Shown here: piece by piece, positions 13,301 to 24,874 of the stretch | Numbering within the stretch: position 1 is the stretch's first letter | Layout of the letters: every line of letters begins with the position of its first letter | Assembly: GCA_037951165.1 (NCBI GenBank) | Contig: JBBDHG010000008.1 | Coordinates: forward strand, 11,193,501-11,257,500 | From: Lophius americanus | Lineage: Eukaryota > Chordata > Actinopteri > Lophiiformes > Lophiidae | Direction of reading: 5' to 3' | Length of the DNA: 64,000 nt | Translations under genes and position numbers: made by a program | The notes under the pieces: generated by a model | The model's database searches: none | What the model was told of the DNA's origin: nothing | Seen by the model: only the letters and a program-made list of their open reading frames with translations

Positions 13301-15543
13301 CTCTATCCCAAATACTGTGTCATGAGATTCATTTTGCAGTGCATGAAACATAATACTCACCAGTTAAGTTGCTGATTAACCGAATCAAAACTATGAGAAT
13401 TGTTTTTTAGTCCAATCATATGAAATGTTAAGCTCAAGTCTCTATCAGTCATCGTTAATATTAAACTGTGCACCAGTCTGAGGTGGTAGAAGTAGACTCA
13501 TCTTTACTGAAGGAAACGCACAGTTGGCTGTGTGAAAAGTATTCCAGTTCATCTAGAAGTATTTCAATTCAACTTTTTTTAGTTAAGTAAAAGCAAAAAA
13601 GTACAGGCCCTGAAATGAACTCAAATAAGTAAAAAGTGAACCTCTGAGTTCCGTTTTACCAACTGTTTTTGTTTGTTTGCAAACTCGACTGAACCTCATG
13701 TCATATTAGAATAATATTGCTTTAATGGATTAAGAACTTAATTTAAACTTCTATTCCATCCATTCACGGATGAATAATCTATTCACCATGACTACAGGTC
13801 GAGAAAGACGAAGTAGATATAAAGAAAATTCCTTTTCTTCACGATCAAGTTTCTTGCAGATGTTTCTTGTCTTACTTTGTTTATGTCTTATTATGTTGTT
13901 GTTTTTTTTTTTTTTCATGTTTTCGTATTTAATCCAGCCAATGGATCGTCTTTTTTAGGTGTTCATTTCTGTTGAAATCAGCGTTGTTGTCAAAAAGCAC
14001 ACAATGATGCAAAACCAAAATATTGCACTAATGTAACAAGTCCGCTTTTAAGAATTTAAGGAGTAAAAAAGCCCAGATGTCTCCCAAACCAATCCTCAAG
14101 TGAAGTACAGATTCCTTACAATTCTTTTTAAGAACAGCTTCCCAACATTTTCCAGAAAATCCATACCGATATTATTAACCAATCTTAAAATAAATTTGTT
14201 TCTGTACAATTGTCATTAAGCAGCATAGCATATTCTAATTCAGATAGTTCCAGTTTGGTCAAATTATGATCTTTATTCTCTAATTGCTGAATCTAATTTC
14301 CATGTTATTGGAATGTACTTCTGTTTTAGAGTTTATAGTCTTTTAAACGGGACCAAGAATCCGACTCAGAGACAACAGTCAGAATTTCCGATGTTTTCGA
14401 TGAAAAGTGAGATAGTGCTGGAGGAAGATGGCATAAGGGATAATGTCTACTTGAGGCTTGGGCTTGACTCTGGTCTTGGTCTTGAACATCATACGATGTG
14501 TTCCTCTGATCTTGGACCTGAAGATCTGCGGTTCTACACGGACGCTGCGGCAGGACAGGGCTCAAACTGCGTTCCTGGACACTAGGAGAATTTAAGTTAA
14601 CACTTTAAACACATTGAAGGAAACAGCTTAGATTAGTGTGTCTCCATCAGTGCGACTGGATAGCCGGGGTCCTTGTACGTCAGGTGATGAGGTGATTCAT
14701 GGCAGGAGTTGAGCCTTAAAGTCCGATGTGTGTTAGTGCGAGGTTGCCCCCACAGCCATACCTCAACTGAGGAGCGGAGTTTGGGGTCACTCAGCCATGA
14801 TATGTTATGTTATTTTGACAAAAGTTTATTTTTCAATTATAAAACACGCATGCAGTGCTGTAATAATAGAATTTAAGAGATTCATTTACTAGCCTTAAAT
14901 TTCTGTCTTAACATTGCTCTAGAATATAAAGTAGTGACTAGGTTGTAGGACCTTCCTCATGAACAACACCTATGATGTCAGATAAGAGGCTGAACAGGGA
15001 TTGGTCCTTTATCATTCAATTCACCGTGTAATCATCGCAACATCTCCACAGCTCTTGGGTACTTATTCCTCCTTGTTCTCTCTCTGCAGCAAATACTGGC
15101 CTTTGTTTCTCCTCTTCTTCTACATCCTTTCTCCCATCCCTTACTGCATCTCCCGGAGGCTGGTTGATGACACAGACTCAGCCAGCAATGCCTGCAAAGA
15201 GCTGGCCATCTTCCTCACGACAGGCATCGTCATTTCAGCCTTCGGGCTGCCCATTGTCTTGGCAAGAGCTGAAGTTGTAAGTTCGAGAAGGCATTTAGTG
15301 CAGTGTTAGCATGCCGATTTGTGAACTTTAATCTTTGCTACACCCAGCAGAAGATCACAACAACTGATGCAAAATTAAAGATAAAAGTCAATTAATGTTC
15401 ACCTCTACCAATGCATTACTTTACAGATTGCCTGGGGGGCATGTGCGCTTGTGCTAACGGGTAACGTAGTCATATTCGCGACAATCCTGGGCTTCTTCCT
15501 GGTCTTTGGATCCAACGATGACTTCAGCTGGCAGCAGTGGTAA
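10339..15543 (+). CDS. LEPROTL1: LEPROTL1, leptin receptor overlapping transcript-like 1 (endospanin-2), complete
   Basis: Four exons, 10339-10354, 10975-11050, 15090-15276 and 15427-15543 (stop TAA 15541-15543), join in frame to exactly 131 codons, the family length. The product begins [18 protein letters not shown], continues [18 protein letters not shown] and [20 protein letters not shown], and ends [12 protein letters not shown]. These match LEPROTL1 more closely than its paralogue LEPROT. The family (Vps55 in yeast) consists of small four-helix membrane proteins of endosomes and Golgi that affect receptor traffic, including surface levels of leptin and growth hormone receptors. Four hydrophobic segments are visible, roughly residues 8-28, 33-50, 70-90 and 95-118. 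All borders are GT-AG with good donors (GTAAGA, GTAAGT, GTAAGT). Exon 1 codes for only five residues and one base. Intron 2 is about 4 kb. A damaged tandem copy of the 3' part lies at 22.1-22.9 kb. Confidence 0.97.
11051..15089 (+). other. LEPROTL1 intron 2
   Basis: This 4 kb intron starts GTAAGT and ends in a good pyrimidine tract followed by CTGCAG. Apart from a teleost repeat end at about 12180-12430 I recognise nothing in it. An open frame at 14313-14585 has no splice context and resembles no protein I know, so I treat it as chance. Confidence 0.7.
12180..12430 (+). repeat. High-copy teleost repeat end (GATGAGAG...GAAACGTCTTC type)
   Basis: The stretch GAACTGAAGAAGCC, then GGATGAGAGTTGAAACGTCT, then CATGGATTAGTATGATCTGG and AATGAGAATC closely follows a sequence common in fish genomes, often at the end of retroelements; I suspect a Penelope-like element but cannot prove it. 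No reverse transcriptase is present nearby. It lies inside LEPROTL1 intron 2. Confidence 0.5.
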
Positions 15544-18491
15544 AAGAGCCCAGAGGAGAGGAGGACGTTAGCGTGAACGGTTTTTATTAGCGTTACAATT
15601 ATTATTATTATTATGGTGTTACTGTTTGGTTGTTGTTGTTGTTGGTGTTATTTATATGATGACTACCCATCCATAGATTCAAACCAAACCAGTGCAATAG
15701 TTTCTTTTTTTACTGCCTGCAACATATTGAACTGACACAAGTGGGATGGAAAATGCTGACTCATTTTAGTATTAGTCTATGCTCTGACCTCTGTTTGTGA
15801 TTTCTTTTCTCTGTTGTGAGTTTGATTTGATTTGATCGCTTTAAGCTACTTGTGAGCATCTGCTGTGAAAAGATTGGCCGATTGAATGTCTGCTCAAACT
15901 GACTGGGTTACATCCATCATGATACTATGAAGTTCTAGAAGATTCATTTTGCTTTAAATAGCGTGATTGACCACTCATGATTTGAAAAACATCTATTTCA
16001 ACTTGGCACATTTATTTTTTGTTTGAGGCATGCATTTTTTTATTTGTATTTTTTTGTATATTTCTCCAAATATAACAACCATCGTTAAGCTGTGAAAGCA
16101 AACACATCTTGAAGTGGTTTTTTTTTAAAGAGCTGAGCTGTTACTGCCACCAAACCCTCTCATCCTCATCACCATAGTTCACAAGTAGGTCTGATATTTT
16201 TTCCAGGTTTATGTTCTGTCATTCTCACTTTAACAAGCAGCCCCTCATATTTGATTTCTGTCGGAAACCCATCAAAAATCCTGTCACCAGACAAATTGAG
16301 GAAATGTTGAGGAGTAGCAGGACGTGTGTTTGGTTTCTTAAGACAGAAAAGATGATTAATTTATACAATCTTAGTGAAGTTAGATCTAATTACACCAACT
16401 TGGTGATTTCCCAGGTGCCAACTGGAAAAACAACAAAGCCCTTGTATTCACCATCCTATTTTGCACATGATAGTTTTTTACCTAACTCTCCGAATGGATA
16501 AAGAAACCGTGCTATATCGGATCAAAAACCATGGAAACCCCTTCCTAACGGGCCTATGGCGTAGGATTAGCTCGAGGACAGCAGGCCTGTGTGAAAGTCA
16601 CCCAAGCTAAGAACTGCTCTACTTATAATCAAGGCCTTGTCAGTCAGTCACTAACAAGCCGTAAGCTTTCACATGTGACTCTTTCAGAGTAAGGGCATTT
16701 TTCTTTCTAGTGTTAAGCAAGAACATCAATAACATTTCCTCATGCCAGCATTTTCATGATATGTTTTATGTTTTGTTTCGATGTGTTTTCAATGTTGTTA
16801 TGGAACACTTTTTGTAGATGGGGATCAGCAGAGGCTGAAGTCAGTCAGCAGCAGCTCTAAAGTTTGATCTTAAACTGCATTATCAGCAGTTAAACAACAA
16901 CTTCACATCTGCTGCTTCCTCAAATAACCGGTTTGTTGCATGAAATAATTCCTTTTCAGATGTTGATTTTTTTTATTGACTTCTCAGTTTTAATATCTAT
17001 CTAATATTAAGTTGTGTCCCATACCTTCAAGACTCTTGGTTCCTAGCTACTGTGTAATGTAGTCCAGCCCGGAGGAGACTTTAATTCTGGATTTCCATGC
17101 ACAGCAGATTTCTGATCAACATTTTATTTTAGTTAACTCTTAATATTAATCATTATACTGTCTACTCTAAGAATCAATTTTTCATGATTTAACCACATGT
17201 GCAATGAATGAAACTGCCTATGACTGCCGCTAACTATTACACCCAGTATTGAATAATCTGTTGAAAATTGTAATAAATAATCAATTAGGCTCTATATAAG
17301 AAAATAAGTGAAAAAGCCAAAACTTAAGTTCATATTAACTATCTAACATGACAAAAAGGAGCCAAACCATAGATTTAAGAAGCTGAAACGAGCACATGAT
17401 AATTGATTTTTAATATTCCATGAAGTTCTGAAAAGTAATTACAGGACGATTTAATATTATCCAATAATCTCCTTTTCTTGTAGGAGTTAGAGTTGAGCCA
17501 AAATCTGATTAGCATAGCTTAGCATAGTGTAGCTACCCAGCCAAATCTAGTGCCGGTCCCAAGCCCGGATAAATGGGAGGGTTGTGTCAGGGAGGGCATG
17601 CGGCATAAAAAACCTATGTCAAATCAATATGCGGAACAAGACGATCCACTGTGGCGACCCCCTAAAAAGGGAAAGGGCCGAAAGAAAAAGCAAAGAAAAG
17701 CTGCATAAATAGTTGAGTTTGGCAGAAAGATCTATAGATCTTGTTTGTTTAATTCGTCCACAAACATAAAATACATTTTTTGTATGTTTTTTAATGTCTT
17801 TTGAGATTCTATATAGGTTGTTTATTGTAACTTTATTGTAGGTATTTCTCCCATTCATTCCTCCATTCTGTCTGAATCACATAAAGAACAATAAGTAAAC
17901 CTCGTACATGAACAACTATCATACAGTATTTTCTTAAATAAACTGAAAACTCTGAGAAGAGAATGGCATTGGAAATCTGTTTGGGAAACCGATGTTTAAA
18001 AACCTGATATGTCATCCGGCTAAAAAAGATCCTTGTTTGTTTTTTTTTGTTCTTCTAGAGATCCCAACCTCAGTGAAGGCATTGATTGTATGAGGGGCCC
18101 AAAACAAAGGCAGCTTTTTATTTTCACTTCAAACTGTATCGAGCTGAATACTAAAAACTACTGACATGATGTATAAAGACTACGATGTAACCCATAGATT
18201 TAGCCACTGGTGGTGGTCTGTGGTTGAACAAGCAGGCTAGCTCCACATTCTTTTTAAGATCAAATTACTTTATTTTATTTCAACCTCCGCTGTTACATCT
18301 TTTGCGTGGACCCTTTTCTCTGTACTTCTGTTGAAAGAGAAATGTTATTTATCAGTCACAGATTTTAGGAGGGTATTGTATTTATTTATTTAATCAGATG
18401 CTTTGTGTCAAGGTCCAACAACATTTTCTATCTCAAACGTTTGTGTTCAAGAGGTGAAGGTCAGCATGTTGCATTTCTTTTTTTTAATAAA
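15544..18491 (+). other. LEPROTL1 3' flank, probable long 3'UTR
   Basis: No coding exon follows the LEPROTL1 stop. Candidate AATAAA signals lie at 17273-17278 and 18486-18491, the latter followed by a T-rich stretch. Blocks of this region (15563-15745 and 18139-18215) also occur in the decayed duplicate at 22.7-22.9 kb. An RTE-type repeat interrupts it at about 17515-17690. The true transcript end cannot be decided from sequence. Confidence 0.45.
17515..17690 (+). repeat. RTE/SINE-like 3' repeat end
   Basis: GTGCCGGTCCCAAGCCCGGA, then TAAATGGGAGGGTTGTGTCA, GGCGACCCCC and GGCCGAAAGAAAAAG, are the hallmark phrases of a very common teleost retroelement 3' end. A second, more decayed copy lies at about 41021-41110. 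Confidence 0.75.
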
Positions 18492-18849
18492 AGCCATTTT
18501 TGAACATGCTCTCTTTTAAATGACTACAAATGCATTTGCTCCGTGAGTATACACAGCAATGATTTTAGTTATCTTATATCGATCATACTGAAAAACTATT
18601 TTCCTGTACATTACAATTTTTATATGAATCAATCTCAACTACTGCTGACAACACTGTTAGTCCATCTATTAAACATTTATTACACAGTTTGGTGGTAAAA
18701 GCTGGAGGCTACGGCTTAAACAAACAGCACACTAAAATAACATTCAATACAATATGATATATAATTTTTTAATACATAAACATTGCAGATCATCTATGAT
18801 ATGAGAAACCAGGGGCCAGCCTTCGCCCCCACGTGCATCAGTGAGCCTT

Positions 18850-19175
18850 GGGCACCCATGACACTCATCACCTGTCCTCCCTTAGACTACTTTGGTGGGT
18901 ACTAACCTCTGCAAAATGGGAAAACCCTAGAAGACCTGCAGCTTTGGAGATGATCTGAGCCAGTCATCTAGTCAACACTATGTGGCCTTTGTCAAAGTCA
19001 ATCATATCCTTACATTTGCCCATCTTTCCTCCTCCTAACACATTGATTTCAGGATAAATGCTTGTTTGCTGCCTAATGTATCCCAACAACTGACAGGTGC
19101 TATTGTAAGAGTATAATGTTATTCTGAGATCACCTGTCAGTTGTTACAATGTTATGGCCAATCAGTATATATCTA
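18850..19175 (-). mobile_element. Non-autonomous Tc1-like copy (5' end only)
   Basis: Read on the minus strand, the end ATTGGCCATAACATTGT followed by a CTGACAGGTG-type subterminal repeat matches the terminus of a fish Tc1-like family also found at 48456, 51720, 54555 and 57345. A perfect 15-bp inverted repeat (AACAACTGACAGGTG at 19085-19099, complement at 19131-19145) forms part of that end. Further in (18890-19020) is the start of the transposase leader, decayed. No complete transposase remains. Confidence 0.7.
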
Positions 19176-19857
19176 TAGTACAATTACAGTATAATGTGTG
19201 TAAAGTATTTAGTAAATGCTTATATACTGCTTAAAAACACCAAGTGCAGGGATTTAAATAGTTTAGTAAAGCAGTCAAATCTTCAGTTTTTGCCTGGTGG
19301 GGCAGCTGTTAGTGGATTGCACCTTTCTGCCTATCCGGGTTCTATTTGTTTATTTTCTACGAAAGATCAGTTTGGTTACAAAGCAGATGCTCAAAATGCT
19401 TGTGTATGGCAAAGAAAAGTGTAAATGTTATGGGGTGAAATGACTCCGATAACAAATGAAGATGCAGATGATTCCCAACTTTCCTGCTCCCTGGCAGGAA
19501 AGGCTGGATTTGTTTTGGGGCTTTTTTTCAGCAAACATTTAATTTTTACCTTTTTTTTTTCCTGTATAGTTTGTCTAAATGCATTCTGAAGGTGAGTCCT
19601 GTGAAAAAGCAGGCTCCCAGAATTCATAACACTCAACGATATAAATAGAATAGAATAGGGAGTAGGGAAGAGATCAAGAACCATCAGACTTAAAGATTAC
19701 TCTGAGATTTGGAGAAGACAGAGGAATATCTTCCACAAGCCCGGTGAAATGATCGACAGTGTCGAAAAAATCCGACTGAAAGATGCTAATCAGCTGATTC
19801 CGTGTTGGACTGAAGAACCGAGAGAGAGGGCAGGCAGGATGAGAGAAACTGGCTGGG

Positions 19858-21585
19858 TTAACCCCTCATAAAATTTTAACCTAATTCAATGTTTGAAATC
19901 TCTAAATAAATGATCGACATTATTTTTTTTGCTTCATATTTATGAGTTCCTAATTCAATGGGGACATCTGGGTTAACATAAAATGTATACAATTATAGGT
20001 TTTCAATGTCCTGTACACACTTTGTATGCATCGGTGTTCCCCAGGCTGTTTTAGCTGTGTTATACATATATGAAATATCAACATTATACACAAATTTGTT
20101 ATGGTTTTTTTGGATGATATTGACAGTCTTCTAAACCATTTCTCTTTGTGTTCTGTGTTTGAATGAAAATGACCTATAAGCAAATGTTTTCTGTCAGTGA
20201 GGTTTTGTGAAAGTGACAGAGGAGAATGTTGAGGAAGACCCTGATTATGAGGCATCTTCCTCTGATGAGAACAAGACCCTCAGTGTTGACCTACCTGTTG
20301 TTTCAACCACCAGCAGACACATTACTTTCCAAAAATGGAAAGTTATCATGGTCCCGCTCCCCATTTGAACGACAGGGTAGACTTAGTGCTGCTAATGCCA
20401 TCAAAATGGTTCCAGGCCCCACCAGATACTGTCGGCCATCTCCAAGACATAAAATCAGCACTTGAACTATTGGTAACGCATGCTATTGAGAATCCCATCC
20501 TTGAGATGACAAACTTTATCTCAAGGGAGAGGGGATACGCATGTATGGGGACAGTTGGAATGACATGGAGGTGATCCACTTGCAAGCTTACATTGGGTTT
20601 CTTGTTTTGGCAGGAGTGTACAAATCAAAAGGTGAAGCAACAGCAAGCTTTTGGAACGCTGACACAGGAAGGGCAATGTTTCCAGCCACCATGTCTCTAA
20701 AGACTTTCCATGTTTACTCCCACTTCATTGAAGCGGGAGTAAACGTGAAAGGTGAAAGGTTTCCCAAGGTTCCATGAAAGGTTCCCCAAGAAAGGGAAAC
20801 ATGTCCTGCCGATGAGCACCATGCACAAAGATGCTGTCCTGAGCAGCAGAGAAGACAGAAACCCAAAACACAAACACCACAAATGGTCTTGGACTACAAT
20901 GAGACGAAGGGATGGGTTGATAACCTGGTCAAAGTCACAGCCACATACAGCTGCTGACGCATAACTGCCCGTTGGTCCCTTGTGACTTTTTTCAACATCA
21001 TTGATGTTACAATGTCTTTGTAATATCGGGCAAAGTAAACAAGGACTGGAACGGCAGAAAGAAATAATCTAAGGAGGATTTTCCCGGAGCAGCTGATTAC
21101 TCGCTGGTGAAATCTCATATTGAGAGAAGACGGTGTCTTCCAAGAGCATCAACGGCTGCTGCAACTGTTATACAGGAAATCTAAACAGAGACAAAAACCA
21201 CAACTCCTCCACTGGTTCAAACTGCAGGCAGGAAGTGTTGCAGGTGCCAGGTCTGTCTTAACAGAAATTACGCACTCTCTGCACATCATGTGCAAAGTAG
21301 TGCAGAGTAAAGGCTTTGCTCTTAGTATTCTGTCAAACTCATTTTGGTGACCCCGCATTTTTTTGCTATCTCACACACATATTTGCATAGATAGCACTTA
21401 CAGATGTATATATATATTTTTCAAAGGGCTATATTGGTAGTCAACACATAAACTTAAAGTACCTGAAACATAAACTGGGGAAATTATTTAATTATAATAA
21501 TGTTCTGGAGGTTTTAAATTGTTGGGGTCAAATTGACCCCAAGGATGAAATATGTTGGTAAATTTGAGGATCACAGGAAGATTAA
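19858..21585 (+). mobile_element. Dead piggyBac-like (PGBD4-type) transposon
   Basis: Plus-strand fragments in shifting frames give the piggyBac transposase order. An acidic leader near 20220-20300 (EDPDYEASSSDEN) is followed by WNDMEVIHLQAYIGFLVLAG with VYKSKGEA and TGRAMFPATMSLKTF (20545-20710), then KKGKHVLPMSTMHKDAVLSS (20780-20845), LDYNETKG-VDN, ARWSLVTFFNIIDV, and a C-terminal cysteine-rich remnant near 21235-21310. Several frameshifts and stops, and a deletion after the SLKTF segment, kill it. TTAA occurs at both proposed ends (19858-19861 and 21582-21585). The right end, read inward on the minus strand, begins TTAATCTTCCTGTGATCCTC, like the TTAACCCTCCTGT ends of fish piggyBac elements. 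The left end is the less certain one. A palindrome (TTGGGGTCAA/A/TTGACCCCAA) lies at 21522-21542. Confidence 0.85.
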
Positions 21586-22134
21586 GAAAGCATAATTCCA
21601 CCGAAATCTATTGTAAAATGTCAGGTAATTTGTTTCGGGGTATGTAGATGATGCGTATTACAGGAAAAATATTCTTTATATTTGGATTGCATCGAAGGCG
21701 GTTTGAAAGAGTAGCTTCACAGGAGAACGCTTGGAGGAGCCCCAGCGGTGCCCAGTAAGTACACCGTGTATCAGCCTTGTTTGCACGTTAGCGAGAGAAT
21801 TTAATGTTTAAGCAAATAAGCAGGCAAAGCATGATCTAAACAAAAAGTATGGTTTTACAGCGATACCATTAAAATGCCTTTATACATCGTTAGCTAACCA
21901 GTTTTCTCAAATTTCCCTAAAGTTATATGCAAACTCATCATTGTAAACTTAGGCTAATCCAATGTCTGATAATTGGGTGATGTCACGCATGAGTAAAGTT
22001 AGCAGACACCAAACCGCAGTGAGCGCCAAGTATCATTAAGCCCATGTCGGCTCTATGGTGAGTTTTATTGGTTCCCCAATACAGGCATTGTTTTTCGCAG
22101 CCTGTTTCAGGAGGTGGAAACAGAGTAGAATGTT

Positions 22135-22905
22135 TTTGGAAGGCATTTTGTGTAGCCACGGAAATGTGATCACACTGGTTTGTAAACTTAAATCTTTGGG
22201 CTACATCTTGCAGATCCCAACAACTGATGCAAAAGGAAAGATAAAAGCTAAAAGCTAAAAAGGTTGTCCTGTAAAGTGAATGTGTAAAAGATGGCAATAA
22301 TATCCCCACATATTAAGAGGCAACCCGCTCCTCTCGTCAGTGATATCAAACTGTGATAAAAACTGTGAAGAAGAGGTGTTCACTACAGCTGTTGGCCGAG
22401 ACTTGATCAGCATCTGGCTGCTGGTGAAGCCCTTTCCTGCTGTGTGCCCCGAATATGTGAAATGTGAAAAAGATTCTGTAATCTGTTGGTGTTGATGACC
22501 GCTTGTTTATGGCCTAAATATGTGCTACAGCCTGGCGGCACCAACCGAGCAGCATGTATTAACCATCATATTAATGAACTGCTTTACGGATTGCCTGGGG
22601 GGCGTGTCCTCATGCTTATGCTCTACATGGGTATCTTCACAGCCATCCGGGCCTTTTTCAAGGCCTATGGATCTTATTAGGTGGACGTTAGTGTGAACAG
22701 TATTTATTAGCATTACAAATATTACTATTATCATTATGGTATTAGTGGTTGTTGTTATTTAAATGATGATTGCCCATCCATAGATTCCCACCAAACCCGC
22801 CTAATACTTTCTCTTTTTACAGCCTGCTACAAATTGAATATTAAAATCTACTGACATGGTGTGTGCAGACTATGACGTAGCTCATAGATTTAGCCACATT
22901 TTGAG
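22135..22905 (+). pseudogene. Tandem-duplicated LEPROTL1 fragment (intron 3, exon 4, 3'UTR)
   Basis: Blocks match the real gene in order. Bases 22138-22255 correspond to intron 3 (15283-15395), sharing CAACAACTGATGCAAAA and AAAGATAAAAG. Bases 22585-22680 correspond to exon 4 (starting ATTGCCTGGGGGGC in both). Bases 22680-22840 correspond to the 3'UTR (GGACGTTAG-GTGAAC and GCCCATCCATAGATTC), and 22835-22905 to 18139-18215. Intronic sequence is kept, so this is a DNA duplication and not a processed copy. The splice acceptor TTACAG of exon 4 has become TTACGG here, the reading frame no longer encodes the LEPROTL1 C-terminus, and exon 3 is not found. It cannot yield the protein. Confidence 0.85.
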
Positions 22906-23899
22906 TTGCTGTCTTTGGCTTTGTTTAATTTTGCGATCGCAGTTCTGCAAGCTACTGGTGTAAACATTTTCTATCATCTTCCTTCCAATACTCTCATAAA
23001 CAGCCTGGTTACAATAGGAATTAATTCATTTTTTTTGGACCGAATCTTCTGCCCAAATAGGAATAAATATTTTGTTTCGCTTGAACGCAGAACACCTACG
23101 CTCTCTGGTGTACTTGGTTGGAGTACAAGCGAAAGTGAATGTCTTGGAGTACACTGACCAACACCACACTATGTGCTGCCACCAAAACAACCACCACGTC
23201 CAGCACAGATGGCGTATTTTACTCTTACGTCCTCGTCGGAGACAAATCAGGAAACATTAATGTCAACACTACAAAAGATATGAGGTCAAATGTGTCAAAG
23301 ACCACCAAGTGGTTTGAGTGATCAGATCAGAATGCGTGTTGGTGGTCGTTTACAATTACACCCAAAAACGCATTTAAAAAACAAGTCCAAACAGGTTCAG
23401 TTTAATCAGCATCTCTGAATGGTGGAACCAAAACCACCAAAGCAGTAAGCTGTGTTTGCTGAGTCGAGCTGAATGTCAAGAATGGGTGGTGTAGGGGTTG
23501 GAGAACTGACAGCTGCAGCGGCTCCCCGTTCCAGCTTCAGAATACACAATTTTTGTAACAATGAACAAAAAGAAAACAATTGAGGGAATAACTAATCACC
23601 AATGATATATGTATAATATATGCTACATATGCTATATGTAGAAAATACACCAGTAAACTAAACTATTATTTGGTTAGCAGTCGTTTAAAAACTTTATCCC
23701 TCTAATCCACTTCCAGGACGTCCGTCATCTGACACATTCTAGAAGAAACCTCTTACATTCTGCTTCCAGGATATCTGAGCTGCCTGTCTCCTAGGAAGGC
23801 CGCACCTGAAACTAGTTAACTGCTAAAGCGGTGAGAAGAAGGGGAAAGAGATGTCAAAACAATAATAACAATCCAAATGATCTCAGCCATAACAACAGG

Positions 23900-24050
23900 T
23901 TATCCCAAAGAGATCTGTCTCTCTTCTTTAATACCTGTAAGTTTAACTGTAGCATAATCAAGTTCCAAAGATTAGTCCAATGGAAAAGCAGACCTCCAGA
24001 GTTTATGATATTCAACAATATAAATACTGTAGAATACAACAGAAATAGAA
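23900..24050 (+). repeat. Distal piece of the LEPROTL1-region duplication
   Basis: AAAAGCAGACCTCCAGAG followed by a TATTCAACAATATAAATA stretch at about 23982-24025 corresponds to AAAAGCAGGCTCCCAGAA and CACTCAACGATATAAATA at about 19601-19648, in the same orientation. This extends the tandem duplication beyond the LEPROTL1 3' region. The match is short and diverged. Confidence 0.5.
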
Positions 24051-24352
24051 TGATTTTATTGCCATTGCATGATTACTGAAAAAAAACTCCTGAGAAATGT
24101 TACATTTCACACATATGCATAAACTGTATACACGTAATTAAATTCAAATACACACACCACACTTGTCCTAACTTTTTGAATTGAATGTACTTTGTAATAC
24201 TATTGGATGTATCATGGTTTTACATTATACACAGAAGAATTTACACATAACACAGATTCTTGTTATTGTACATTGTGGCGAATATTTTCCAAAGACACTG
24301 TATATTACCACTCTTAATCTGTGGCAGCCACTGTCATACTTCATAAAATAAA

Positions 24353-24874
24353 CTGCTCAAAATAATTAGGGGACACTTAAATCACAGTCTGCACCCCAAT
24401 GAAAGTAACATTCGAGTTGAAAATCTTTATTGAGATACATTGTGTGATTTATTTAGAACAAAATTATGCAAGACCGATCACTGGAAATCAATTAAACCAT
24501 TAAGGGCTGGATTCTAAATTACGCCAAAAATCAAAATGAAAAACTAAAATCACAGACGGATCCAACTCCAGTGAATTCCAACACAACAACTCATAATTTG
24601 ACCCAAGAGTGTGTTTGACCCACACATGCCAAAGGGACCTCCTGAAAACATCTGGGCATGTTGCTGATGAGATGGAGGATGGTGTCCTGGGGTTCTCCTC
24701 CCAGACCTGGATCAGGGCTCCTGGACAGTCTGTGGTCGGTGGTGGTGGCATCAATCACTTGTGTTTCCTTAATGGACAGATTGATATCTTGATATCTTGA
24801 TCTTATATTGATGAAGTTTAACTGGCTTGATGTCATACTGCGAGGATGAAGTGTTCCCTTAATTTTCGGAACAG
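24353..24874 (-). mobile_element. Internally deleted Tc1-like transposon with terminal inverted repeats
   Basis: The left end at 24353-24378 (CTGCTCAAAATAATTAGGGG...) and the right end at 24849-24874 are inverted repeats matching at 19 of 26 positions. They fit a Tc1-like family whose ends read CTGCTCAAAA-AATTAAGGGAACACTT. On the minus strand at about 24600-24760 the C-terminal part of the transposase is readable: GALIQVWEENPR, then HLISNMPRCFQEV. The rest of the protein, including the catalytic core, has been deleted. Confidence 0.82.

Noticed and set aside
20346..20585. Minus-strand open frame over the piggyBac region
   Set aside because: It is the antisense shadow of the transposase remnant.
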